Positions 25,577 to 32,809 of a stretch of DNA of 64,000 nucleotides are shown here, piece by piece. The stretch's first letter is position 1. Each line of letters opens with the position of its first letter. The position numbers and the translations under genes were made by a program. A model generated the notes under the pieces. It made no database searches and was not told the DNA's origin. It saw only the letters and a list, made by a program, of their open reading frames with translations. The DNA lies in assembly GCF_028290495.1 (NCBI RefSeq), contig NZ_JAQGJT010000124.1:1-64000 (forward strand), written 5' to 3'. The stretch is from Tardiphaga sp. Lineage in GTDB: Bacteria > Pseudomonadota > Alphaproteobacteria > Rhizobiales > Xanthobacteraceae.

Positions 25577-26761
25577 TTGGCTCTGCAGTGGTGGGCAATC
25601 GCCAGTTGCGTGCTGCTCACCGCGGCGTCGGCGGCAGCCGAACCGGTCGAGATCCGGATCGGCTATCTCGGCCCGGCCGGGTTTCGCCCGAGTCTTTCGC
25701 TGTTGCAGCAAGGCGCCGACAATGACGGCCTTGCCGGCGCGCGGCTGGCGATCGAGGACAACAGCACCACGGGCCGCTTTCTCGACCAGCGCTTTACGCT
25801 CGATGAGGTCCGCCTGAAGAAGGACGACGATGCCGCCGCAGCAGCGAACGCGCTGGCCGATCGCAAGGCCGGCTTCATAGTTGCGGACCTTGCGGCCGAC
25901 GATTTGCTGAAAGTCGCCGACGCGGTGCGCGAGCGCGGCGTGGTCTTGCTCAATGCCGGCGCTACCGACGACCGTTTGCGCGAGGAGGATTGCCGTAGCA
26001 ACGTGCTGCACATTGCGCCGACGCGCTCGATGCTGGCCGATGCGCTGGCGCAGTATCTGGTGTGGAAGCAATGGAAGCGCTGGCTCTTGGTGTCGGGCTC
26101 GCATCCGCCCGACCAGCTCTATGCTGACGCGCTGCGCCGCGCCGCCGCGAGGTTCGGGGCGAAGATCGTGCAGGAGCGGACCTTCGAGGATAAAGGTGGC
26201 GCGCGGCGCACCGACAGCGGCGTCACGCTAATCCAGCGCCAGATGCCTGCCTTCACGCAATCTGCGCCCGCTTACGATGTGCTGGTCGCCGCCGACGAGA
26301 GCGAGGTGTTCGCTTTGTATCTACCGTACCGCACATGGGACGCGCGGCCGGTCGCCGGTTCTGCCGGACTGGTGCCGACCAGCTGGGACGCGGCCCATGA
26401 TCAGTGGGGCGCGATCCAGTTGCAGAACCGCTTCGTCAAGCTCAATGCTCGCCGTATGACCGCAAGGGACATGCAGGCCTGGACCGCGGTGCGGATGATC
26501 GGCGAGGCTGCATCGCGTACGAAATCCGGCGATGCGAAAACGATCACCACGTTTCTCAAGAGCCCCAATTTCGAGATTGCGGCCTTCAAGGGCCAGCCAC
26601 TGACCTTGCGCGACTGGAACAGGCAACTGCGCCAGCCGATCCTGCTCGCCGATGGTCGCATGGTGGTGTCGGTGTCGCCGCAGGAGGGGTTTCTGCACCA
26701 GACATCGGAACTGGACACGCTGGGCGTCGATCGACCGGAGAGCAAATGCAAGTTGAACTGA
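25577..26761 (+). CDS. ABC substrate-binding protein, PQQ-dependent alcohol oxidation system
   Basis: A periplasmic binding protein of about 394 residues, with a Leu-Ile-Val-type fold but divergent. It belongs to the group found with PQQ dehydrogenases, a beta-propeller and an ABC ATPase/permease, all of which follow here. The sequence opens EPVEIRIGYLGPAGFRPS after a signal peptide. TTG 25577 has GGAGG 6-8 nt upstream and yields a clean signal peptide (MALQWWAIASCVLLTAASAAA). ATG 25547 is the alternative and adds ten residues. The solute is unknown. The stop overlaps possible starts of the next gene. Confidence 0.85.
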   Translation: MALQWWAIASCVLLTAASAAAEPVEIRIGYLGPAGFRPSLSLLQQGADNDGLAGARLAIEDNSTTGRFLDQRFTLDEVRLKKDDDAAAAANALADRKAGFIVADLAADDLLKVADAVRERGVVLLNAGATDDRLREEDCRSNVLHIAPTRSMLADALAQYLVWKQWKRWLLVSGSHPPDQLYADALRRAAARFGAKIVQERTFEDKGGARRTDSGVTLIQRQMPAFTQSAPAYDVLVAADESEVFALYLPYRTWDARPVAGSAGLVPTSWDAAHDQWGAIQLQNRFVKLNARRMTARDMQAWTAVRMIGEAASRTKSGDAKTITTFLKSPNFEIAAFKGQPLTLRDWNRQLRQPILLADGRMVVSVSPQEGFLHQTSELDTLGVDRPESKCKLN

Positions 26762-26769
26762 CCAAGGGT

Positions 26770-27822
26770 ATGGATATACGAACGGCTTGCCACCCGCTCC
26801 GTCATTGCGAACGTAGCGAAGCAATCCAGAAGCCAAAAGCGAAGGGCTGGATTGCTTCGTCGCACGTGCTCCTCGCAATGACGACGTCTATTTTTCTGGC
26901 TGCACCTGCCTGCGCCACCATCGCTTATGTCTCCAACGAGAAGGGCAACACCGTCTCGGTGATCGACACCGATACGTGGACCGTGACGAAGACCATCACC
27001 GTCGGCCAGCGCCCGCGCGGCATCGAGTTCACGCGCGACGGCAAGTTCGTGCTGGTTGCGGTCGGCGACGACGACACCATCCAGGTGATCGATGTGGCGA
27101 AGCAGGAGGTGGTGGACACACTTCCGTCCGGCCCCGATCCGGAACTGTTCGTGCAGGACGCCGCCGGCAAGATCCTCTACGTCGCCAACGAGAACGACAA
27201 CACCGTGACGATCATCGACATCGCTCGCCGCGCGCGACTGGGCGAGGTGCAGGTCGGCGTCGAGCCGGAGGGCATGGCGATCAGCCCGGACGGCAAGATT
27301 CTGATCAACACCTCCGAGACCACCAACATGGCGCATTTCATCGATACCGAGACGCGCCAGATCGTCGCCAACGTGCTGGTCGATGGCCGGCCGCGCTACG
27401 CAGAATTCAAGCGCGACCACTCCGAGCTGTGGGTTTCCGCCGAGATCGGCGGCACCGTCACCATCATCGATCCCGTCAAGCGCGAGGCCACCGGCAAGAT
27501 CAATTTTGCGATTCCCGGGCTGCGCCGCGAGGCGATCCAGCCGGTTGGAATGGCGATCACCAAAGACGGCAAGACCGGCTTTGTTGCGCTGGGTCCCGCC
27601 AACCGCGTCGCGGTGGTCGATGCAACCACGCATCAGGTGACGAAGTATTTGCTGGTCGGGCAGCGTGTCTGGCACATGGCGTTTACGCCCGACGAAAAAT
27701 ATCTACTCACCACCAACGGCATTTCCAACGACGTCTCGGTGATCGATGTGGCCGCAATGAAGGTCATCAAAACCATCCAGGTCGGTGAACTGCCCTGGGG
27801 CATTACGATGGCGCCACCATGA
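26770..27822 (+). CDS. PQQ-associated YVTN beta-propeller protein with repeat-derived signal peptide
   Basis: An exported seven-bladed propeller of YVTN-type repeats: IAYVSNEKGNTVSVIDT, ILYVANENDNTVTIIDI and further copies at about 42-residue spacing. The group occurs with the PQQ-linked ABC system. The N-terminus is odd: from ATG 26770 the first 50 residues run through a dispersed DNA palindrome (26800-26883), and its translation (RHCERSEAIQ, then WIASSHVLLAMT) supplies the basic region and most of the hydrophobic core of the signal peptide ending PACA. ATG 26746 and ATG 26878 are alternatives; the last leaves only a 13-residue leader. Confidence 0.85.
   Translation: MDIRTACHPLRHCERSEAIQKPKAKGWIASSHVLLAMTTSIFLAAPACATIAYVSNEKGNTVSVIDTDTWTVTKTITVGQRPRGIEFTRDGKFVLVAVGDDDTIQVIDVAKQEVVDTLPSGPDPELFVQDAAGKILYVANENDNTVTIIDIARRARLGEVQVGVEPEGMAISPDGKILINTSETTNMAHFIDTETRQIVANVLVDGRPRYAEFKRDHSELWVSAEIGGTVTIIDPVKREATGKINFAIPGLRREAIQPVGMAITKDGKTGFVALGPANRVAVVDATTHQVTKYLLVGQRVWHMAFTPDEKYLLTTNGISNDVSVIDVAAMKVIKTIQVGELPWGITMAPP
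26800..26883. repeat. Dispersed palindromic repeat (CGTCATTGCGA type) inside a coding region
   Basis: CGTCATTGCGA...GAAGCAATCCAG on the left and CTGGATTGCTTCG...CTCGCAATGACG on the right form a long imperfect hairpin. A related copy lies at 30439-30516. This copy overlaps the 5' end of the beta-propeller gene and is probably translated. Confidence 0.85.
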
Positions 27823-28607
27823 TGCCGAACCCTGCCGAGCACATGAACAGCGATCTGCACGGCGAACCGGCGATGGCGGCTGCGTTGTCGATCGACGCCG
27901 TCTGCCACGATTACGGCGCCCGCCGCGCGCTCGACCACGTCAGTCTCGACGTGGCACCGGGCGCGTTCACCGCGCTGCTTGGCTTGAACGGTGCTGGCAA
28001 GAGCACGCTGGTGGCGCTGGTGACGCGGCTGTTTGGTGTGCAGCACGGCCACATCCGCATCTTCGGCCACGACATCGGCGCTGAGCCCGGCGAGGCGCTG
28101 CGACGGCTCGGCGTCGTGTTCCAGTCGCGGACGCTTGATCTCGATCTGTCGGTGACGCAAAATCTTTTGTACCATGCAGCACTGCACGGCATTGGCCGGC
28201 GCGAAGCACGCGTGCGCGCCGCCGAAGTGCTGGCGCAGATCGATCTGTCCGATCGCGGCAACAGCAAGTGCCGCGACTTGTCCGGCGGCCAGATGCGGCG
28301 GCTGGAGATTGCGCGCGCGCTGCTGCACCGGCCGCGCTTGCTGCTGCTCGATGAGCCCACGGTTGGCCTTGATGTCAGGTCGCGCGCCGACATGCTGGGC
28401 CATGTCCGTGCGCTGGTACGCGAGCAGGGCATCGGCGTGCTCTATGCGACGCATCTGTTCGACGAGATCGCCGACGGCGACCGTCTCGTCGTTCTGCATC
28501 AGGGACGCGTGCTCGCACGCGGCACGCTGGCGGACATCCTCGCTACATCCGGCGCGCGCGACCTTCACGCCGCCTTCATGCGGCTGACCGCGGAGGTCGC
28601 GCCATGA
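27819..28607 (+). CDS. ABC ATPase of the PQQ-associated transporter
   Basis: A 262-residue cytoplasmic ATPase. Walker A is GLNGAGKST near residue 57, the signature LSGGQMRRLEIARAL near 150, Walker B LLLLDEPTVGLD and the switch His in YATHLFDE. It resembles exporter-type (ABC-2) ATPases and the PQQ-dependent alcohol system subgroup. The ATG overlaps the propeller stop (ATGA), and its own stop overlaps the permease start by 4 nt, so the three genes are translationally coupled. Confidence 0.92.
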   Translation: MMPNPAEHMNSDLHGEPAMAAALSIDAVCHDYGARRALDHVSLDVAPGAFTALLGLNGAGKSTLVALVTRLFGVQHGHIRIFGHDIGAEPGEALRRLGVVFQSRTLDLDLSVTQNLLYHAALHGIGRREARVRAAEVLAQIDLSDRGNSKCRDLSGGQMRRLEIARALLHRPRLLLLDEPTVGLDVRSRADMLGHVRALVREQGIGVLYATHLFDEIADGDRLVVLHQGRVLARGTLADILATSGARDLHAAFMRLTAEVAP

Positions 28608-29449
28608 CGATTGAGGCGATCCCATCGCCGCGCGGCTTTACGTTGGCGCAATACGCCGTCTGCATGAACGGCATTGTCTGGCGCGAAGCGCTGCGCTTCC
28701 TGCATCAGCGCGAACGTTTCGTCTCGGCGCTGGTGCGGCCACTGGTGTGGCTGTTCATCTTTGCCGCCGGCTTCCGTCAGGTGCTGGGCATCTCGATCAT
28801 CCCGCCTTACGAGACCTATATCCTTTACGAGGTCTACATCACGCCCGGCCTGATGGCGATGATCCAGTTGTTCAACGGCATGCAGTCTTCGCTGTCGATG
28901 GTCTATGACCGCGAGATGGGCAACATGCGCACGCTGCTGGTGAGCCCGCTGCCGCGCTGGTATCTGCTGTTCTGCAAGCTGCTGGCCGGCACGGCGGTAT
29001 CGGTGCTGCAGGTCTATGCTTTTCTGGCGATTGCCTGGTTCTGGGAGATCGAGCCACCGCCGATCGGTTATCTCACCGTGCTGCCGGCGCTGATCCTGTC
29101 CGGACTGATGCTCGGTGCGCTCGGCATGTTGATCTCGTCGGGGATCAAGCAGCTGGAGAATTTCGCCGGCGTGATGAATTTCGTGATCTTCCCGATGTTC
29201 TTTGCTTCCTCCGCACTCTATCCGCTGTGGCGCGTGCAGGAGGGCAGCCCGATGCTGGCCTTTATATGCGAAATCAACCCCTTCACCCACGCGGTCGAAC
29301 TAATCCGCTTCGCGCTATACGGCCGCCTCAACGGCGTGTCGCTGGCGGTGGTCGGCGGTTGCGCCATCGTGTTCATGGTCGCGGCGGCAATGGCCTATGA
29401 CCCGTCGCGCGGCATCGCGCGTCGCGGTCCTGCGGGAGGCGAGGCATGA
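28604..29449 (+). CDS. ABC-2 type permease of the PQQ-associated transporter
   Basis: A 281-residue inner-membrane protein with about six membrane segments and the ABC-2 permease layout: SALVRPLVWLFIFAAGFR at the first helix and the late block GVMNFVIFPMFFASSALYPLWR. ABC-2 permeases mainly export, which is odd beside an import-type binding protein and suggests this complex does something other than classic uptake. It overlaps the ATPase gene and the following exported-protein gene by 4 nt each. Confidence 0.92.
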   Translation: MTIEAIPSPRGFTLAQYAVCMNGIVWREALRFLHQRERFVSALVRPLVWLFIFAAGFRQVLGISIIPPYETYILYEVYITPGLMAMIQLFNGMQSSLSMVYDREMGNMRTLLVSPLPRWYLLFCKLLAGTAVSVLQVYAFLAIAWFWEIEPPPIGYLTVLPALILSGLMLGALGMLISSGIKQLENFAGVMNFVIFPMFFASSALYPLWRVQEGSPMLAFICEINPFTHAVELIRFALYGRLNGVSLAVVGGCAIVFMVAAAMAYDPSRGIARRGPAGGEA

Positions 29450-30057
29450 AATTCAAGCTCATCTTCGCGATGCTGATGCTGGGCTTTTGGCCCGGTGCCG
29501 GCCATGCCGCCGATCCGCGCTATCCGGACTGGCCCTGTATGCAGGCGAAGGTTCCCGAGGTCTCGCTTGCTGCGGTGTGGGCGGGGCCCGACCTCGGCGA
29601 TGCCACACAGAAATGGAAGGACGACATCGCCGTCAGCGCGCTGGTGGCGAGGCTTGCGGCGCGGCGTACGCCGCTTGATGAGGCCGACAGAGCGGTGACG
29701 GAATTTCTCGCGGGCTCCAGCGAGCGCAAACTGGACAAAGGCAAGCGCCTGTTCGCCGGTCTGTTCGAGACGCTGAACGGGCAACGTTCTTCGGTGATGA
29801 GCGGGCTGGAACGCATCACCCGCAAGCAGCGCGAAGCCGCGGACGCGATCCGCGCCGCCGGCCAGTCGATGCATGCGCTGCAGGACGAGACGACCTCGGA
29901 CCCGGCGAAGATCGAACAGATCAGTAACCAGTTGCTGTGGCAGACGAGAATTTTCGAAGACCGCCAGCGCGTCATCAAATTCGTCTGCGAAGTTCCGGTC
30001 GCGATAGATCAACGCCTGTTCGCGCTCGGCCGTAGCATCCAGCAGGGCATGGAGTAG
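29446..30057 (+). CDS. Exported helical protein at the end of the PQQ-ABC operon
   Basis: A 203-residue protein with a signal peptide (MKFKLIFAMLMLGFWPGAGHA, about 21 residues). The short motif YPDWPCMQAKVPEVS comes next, then a long, mostly helical charged domain with heptad-like spacing (RITRKQREAADAIRAAGQSMHALQDET). The start overlaps the permease stop, so it belongs to the operon. No functional family was recognised; a periplasmic partner of the ABC system is inferred from position. Confidence 0.75.
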   Translation: MKFKLIFAMLMLGFWPGAGHAADPRYPDWPCMQAKVPEVSLAAVWAGPDLGDATQKWKDDIAVSALVARLAARRTPLDEADRAVTEFLAGSSERKLDKGKRLFAGLFETLNGQRSSVMSGLERITRKQREAADAIRAAGQSMHALQDETTSDPAKIEQISNQLLWQTRIFEDRQRVIKFVCEVPVAIDQRLFALGRSIQQGME

Positions 30058-30061
30058 GGGC

Positions 30062-30406
30062 TCAGCCCAGCAGCCGCTTCTTGTAGGCCACCGGGTCCAT
30101 GTCGCGGATATCGACGCTGAGGCTCTTCGTCTGCGGCAGCAATTGCACCATCGTCGTACGAATAGCTTCGCTCAGCAGCACCTTCTGCTCGGGCGTCCGC
30201 CCCTCCAGCAGGTACAGCGTGACATGGCAGAAGCCGTCGCGTTGGCCCGCAACCAGATAATCCGAATAGGCCAATGTGCGGATCTTGAGGTCGGCGGCCT
30301 GCACCACGCCGGTGCCGGCGGCGGCGTCATGCAACGCGCGCATGAGGGCGGCGGCATCGAACTGCGCGTGGCCGTCGGTGGAATGTTCGATGATGATGTG
30401 CGGCAT
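30062..30406 (-). CDS. 5-carboxymethyl-2-hydroxymuconate isomerase-like tautomerase
   Basis: A 114-residue protein of the CHMI branch of the tautomerase superfamily. ATG 30406 gives MPHIIIEHS, placing the catalytic Pro right after the initiator Met, which decides the start. Members isomerise ring-cleavage products in aromatic catabolism (homoprotocatechuate pathway). No ring-cleavage dioxygenase is nearby, but the IclR-Rieske module begins just upstream on the same strand, so a role in aromatic degradation is plausible. Confidence 0.85.
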   Translation of the reverse strand: MPHIIIEHSTDGHAQFDAAALMRALHDAAAGTGVVQAADLKIRTLAYSDYLVAGQRDGFCHVTLYLLEGRTPEQKVLLSEAIRTTMVQLLPQTKSLSVDIRDMDPVAYKKRLLG

Positions 30407-30438
30407 GTCTGAATTTCCTCGGGAGCAGTTTACCATTT

Positions 30439-30516
30439 CCCCGTCATTGCAAGGAGCGCTAGTTCTTCTCTCGCACGAGGCTTCTGGATTGCTTTGCTGC
30501 GCTCGGAATGACGGGG
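30439..30516. repeat. Dispersed palindromic repeat (CGTCATTGC type)
   Basis: CCCCGTCATT (30439-30448) and AATGACGGGG (30507-30516) are the outer arms, with CTGGATTGCTTTG inside. It is related to the copy at 26800-26883. It lies between the IclR stop and the tautomerase start and may separate their transcripts. Confidence 0.8.
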
Positions 30517-30525
30517 AGGGCCTTG

Positions 30526-31314
30526 TTACAGCAGCATCGACTTCACGGAATCGGAAGCCTCGCGCAGCAGCGGCAAGAAGCGGTCGATCATCTCGCCGGT
30601 GGAGATGCGGTCGACATGCGCGCCCATGTTGATGGCGGCGACGATCTCGCCGTCATAGCGGCGCACCGGCACCGAGATCGAGCGGAAACCCGGCTCGGCC
30701 TCGCGGTCGACCAGCGAATAGCCTTTCTCACGGTCGGTCATGATGGAGGCGAGCAACAGATCCCGGTCGATGACGGTGAACGGCGTCATCGCCTTAAGCT
30801 CCATCGCGGCCAGGGCTGCGGCGAGATCGCTGTTGCTGTACTTGCCGAGCATCGCCCGGCCGACCGAGGTGCAGTAGGCCGGCAGCCGGTAGCCGAGATC
30901 GATCCCCGCCGAGAAAACCCGCGCCGGGCTGGCGCGCGCGATGAAGATCACCTCGTCGCCATCAAGGATCGCCAGCGAGGAGATTTCCTGCGCGGCGCTG
31001 GAGACGCGGTCGAGCACCGGCTGAAGCACCGCCACGATCTGGTTCGACGAAAGGTACGACGCTGCCAGTACCAGCACACGCGGCGTCAGCGTGAACATCT
31101 TGCCGTCGATGGCGACATAGCCGGCGCGCTCCAGCGTGAACAGAATGCGCCGGGCCGTGGCGCGCGGCAGGCCCGCGGCCTTGGCCAGATCGCTCAGCGT
31201 CATCGGCCTGGGGTCGGCGCCGAACAATTCAAACACGCGCAAGCCGCGGTCGAGGCTTTCGATGAAGTCGGTGTTTCCGCGCTCCTCGCCCTCGGCGCGC
31301 TTCGGCTTCACCAT
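30526..31314 (-). CDS. IclR-family regulator of the amide/Rieske module
   Basis: A 262-residue regulator. The N-terminal winged helix (about 15-75: LDRGLRVFELFG..MTLSDLAKAAGLPRATARRILFTLERAGYV) is followed by an IclR effector domain with GYRLPAYCTSVGRAMLG, the usual ligand-pocket block. It belongs to the Pca/Pob-type activators or repressors of aromatic catabolism. The gene follows the FAD reductase by 13 nt on the same strand. Two GTTC-N4-ATTGAAC sites in the divergent promoter at 32616 and 32775 are its probable targets. Confidence 0.9.
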   Translation of the reverse strand: MVKPKRAEGEERGNTDFIESLDRGLRVFELFGADPRPMTLSDLAKAAGLPRATARRILFTLERAGYVAIDGKMFTLTPRVLVLAASYLSSNQIVAVLQPVLDRVSSAAQEISSLAILDGDEVIFIARASPARVFSAGIDLGYRLPAYCTSVGRAMLGKYSNSDLAAALAAMELKAMTPFTVIDRDLLLASIMTDREKGYSLVDREAEPGFRSISVPVRRYDGEIVAAINMGAHVDRISTGEMIDRFLPLLREASDSVKSMLL

Positions 31315-31327
31315 GCGCGGTCCCCCG

Positions 31328-32548
31328 TCACGCGGCGGCTTCCACTTTCTTGAGATCGAATGAAAGGTCCGCGGCCTGTTCCGGCGAAGGCGACAGCGAT
31401 GCCGCGATCAGCCGACGCGCGATCATCTGGTCACCCGGCTTGTTGATGCTGTCCACGGCCATCAACCTGGCCTCGCGATAATAGAACACCGAGAACTTGC
31501 CGTCACTGAGCGCGCCGCGGATGACGGCCGTATCGTCGGGGCCGGACAGTCCGACGATCTGCAGCTTCGCATCATATTGGTCGGACCAGAAGCGGGGTAC
31601 GGCGACATAGGGTTCGAGGTGGCCGGCGATCGCCGTGCCCGCGGCCTTGCCCTGGTCGGTGGCATTCTGCACCGATTCCAGCCGCACGCGGCGGCCGGCG
31701 AAGATGTTGTGATGGTTGCTGCAATCGCCGGCGGCATAGATGCCCGGCACGCCGGTGCGGCCGTATTCGTCGACATCGATGCCGTTGGCGCAGGGAATGC
31801 CTGCAGCGGAGGCGATTTCGTCATTGGCGATGCCGCCGATGCCGGCGACGATCAGGTCGCCGCGGACGCGGTCGCCGTTCGAGCAGATCACCTCATGCAA
31901 TGCGCCGTAGTTCTCGATCGCCGTGACGCTCTGGTGGAAACGGATATCGACGCCGTGCGCAACATGCATGTCGAGCAGGAACTGCGAGATCAGCGGCGAC
32001 ACCGCGCGCTCCAGCAGCCGCGACACCGCCTCGATCATCACCACCTTCTTGCCGGCCTTTGCCGCGGTGGCCGCGACTTCGAGCCCGATGAAGCCGCCGC
32101 CGATGATGACGACCTCGTTCGCCGCCTCCAGCCGTGGCTTCAGGTCCACCGCATGATCCAGCGTGCGCAGATAGACGATGTCCGCGCCACCCGCGCCCGG
32201 CACGGTGAGCTGCCGCGCCCGCGATCCGGTGGCGATCAGCAATTGATCAAAGGCCAGGTGCTCGCCTCCTTCGAGTTCGACGCGGCCCGCGTCGCGATCG
32301 ATGCGAACGGCGCGATGGCCGAGCATCATCTCGATATTCTGCGCTTTAAAGTAATCGTCGCCGCGCAGGATCAGGTTGCTGTGGGCGACGCTGCCCGACA
32401 GGAACCCCTTCGACAGCGGCGGCCGCTGATAGGGCAGGTGGATCTCGTCGGCGACGATGCGGATCGGCCCCTGATAGCCCTTCTCCCGGGCGCTGATGCC
32501 GGCCTGCACGCCAGCATAGGACGCGCCGATGATGACCAGGCCGCTCAT
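31328..32548 (-). CDS. FAD-dependent ferredoxin/rubredoxin reductase-like oxidoreductase
   Basis: A 406-residue NAD(P)H-dependent flavoprotein of the BphA4/rubredoxin-reductase type. The FAD fold is at the N-terminus (VIIGASYAGVQAGISAREKGY). The NAD fold is VVIIGGGFIGLEVAATAAKAG near 150, and the second FAD contact is GIYAAGDCSNHHN near 275. It could feed electrons to the Rieske oxygenase encoded divergently at 34548. Enzymes of this type normally reduce a small ferredoxin, and none is encoded here. ATG 32548 starts the protein directly at MSGLVIIG; an upstream in-frame start exists. Confidence 0.9.
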   Translation of the reverse strand: MSGLVIIGASYAGVQAGISAREKGYQGPIRIVADEIHLPYQRPPLSKGFLSGSVAHSNLILRGDDYFKAQNIEMMLGHRAVRIDRDAGRVELEGGEHLAFDQLLIATGSRARQLTVPGAGGADIVYLRTLDHAVDLKPRLEAANEVVIIGGGFIGLEVAATAAKAGKKVVMIEAVSRLLERAVSPLISQFLLDMHVAHGVDIRFHQSVTAIENYGALHEVICSNGDRVRGDLIVAGIGGIANDEIASAAGIPCANGIDVDEYGRTGVPGIYAAGDCSNHHNIFAGRRVRLESVQNATDQGKAAGTAIAGHLEPYVAVPRFWSDQYDAKLQIVGLSGPDDTAVIRGALSDGKFSVFYYREARLMAVDSINKPGDQMIARRLIAASLSPSPEQAADLSFDLKKVEAAA

Positions 32549-32615
32549 GAGAACAAACCCCTGCAGGGGGTCTGGGCAATACAAGTCACAGTCATGTAGG
32601 GATTTCCGCCGTTTG

Positions 32616-32630
32616 GTTCAGTGATTGAAC
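32616..32630. promoter_or_regulatory. Candidate IclR operator, copy 1
   Basis: GTTC-AGTG-ATTGAAC, which is also the perfect inverted repeat GTTCA-N5-TGAAC. It lies 68 nt upstream of the FAD reductase ATG, in the region divergent with the amidohydrolase gene. It shares GTTC-N4-ATTGAACA with the site at 32775. Pca/Pob-type IclR proteins bind GTTC-containing palindromes, so the local IclR is the likely ligand. Confidence 0.55.
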
Positions 32631-32774
32631 AATAGTTCCTGGACCCGGCTTGGCAAGGCGCAACGCCTGCGGCCACGCCACTGCGGCAAATTGCCGGTTT
32701 TATTCGCGCGCTGATCCAAATTGAGGCTTGTCAGTTTCCCAGTTCAGAGTCAGTCTAATCAAATACGGACATAC

Positions 32775-32789
32775 GTTCGTCTATTGAAC
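32775..32789. promoter_or_regulatory. Candidate IclR operator, copy 2
   Basis: GTTC-GTCT-ATTGAAC, 20 nt before the ATG of the exported amidohydrolase. It is the second copy of the motif at 32616. A matching ATTGAAC half-site lies at 34530-34536, just ahead of the Rieske gene. Confidence 0.55.
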
Positions 32790-32809
32790 ATTTGCGGCGG
32801 GGGCTGTTC

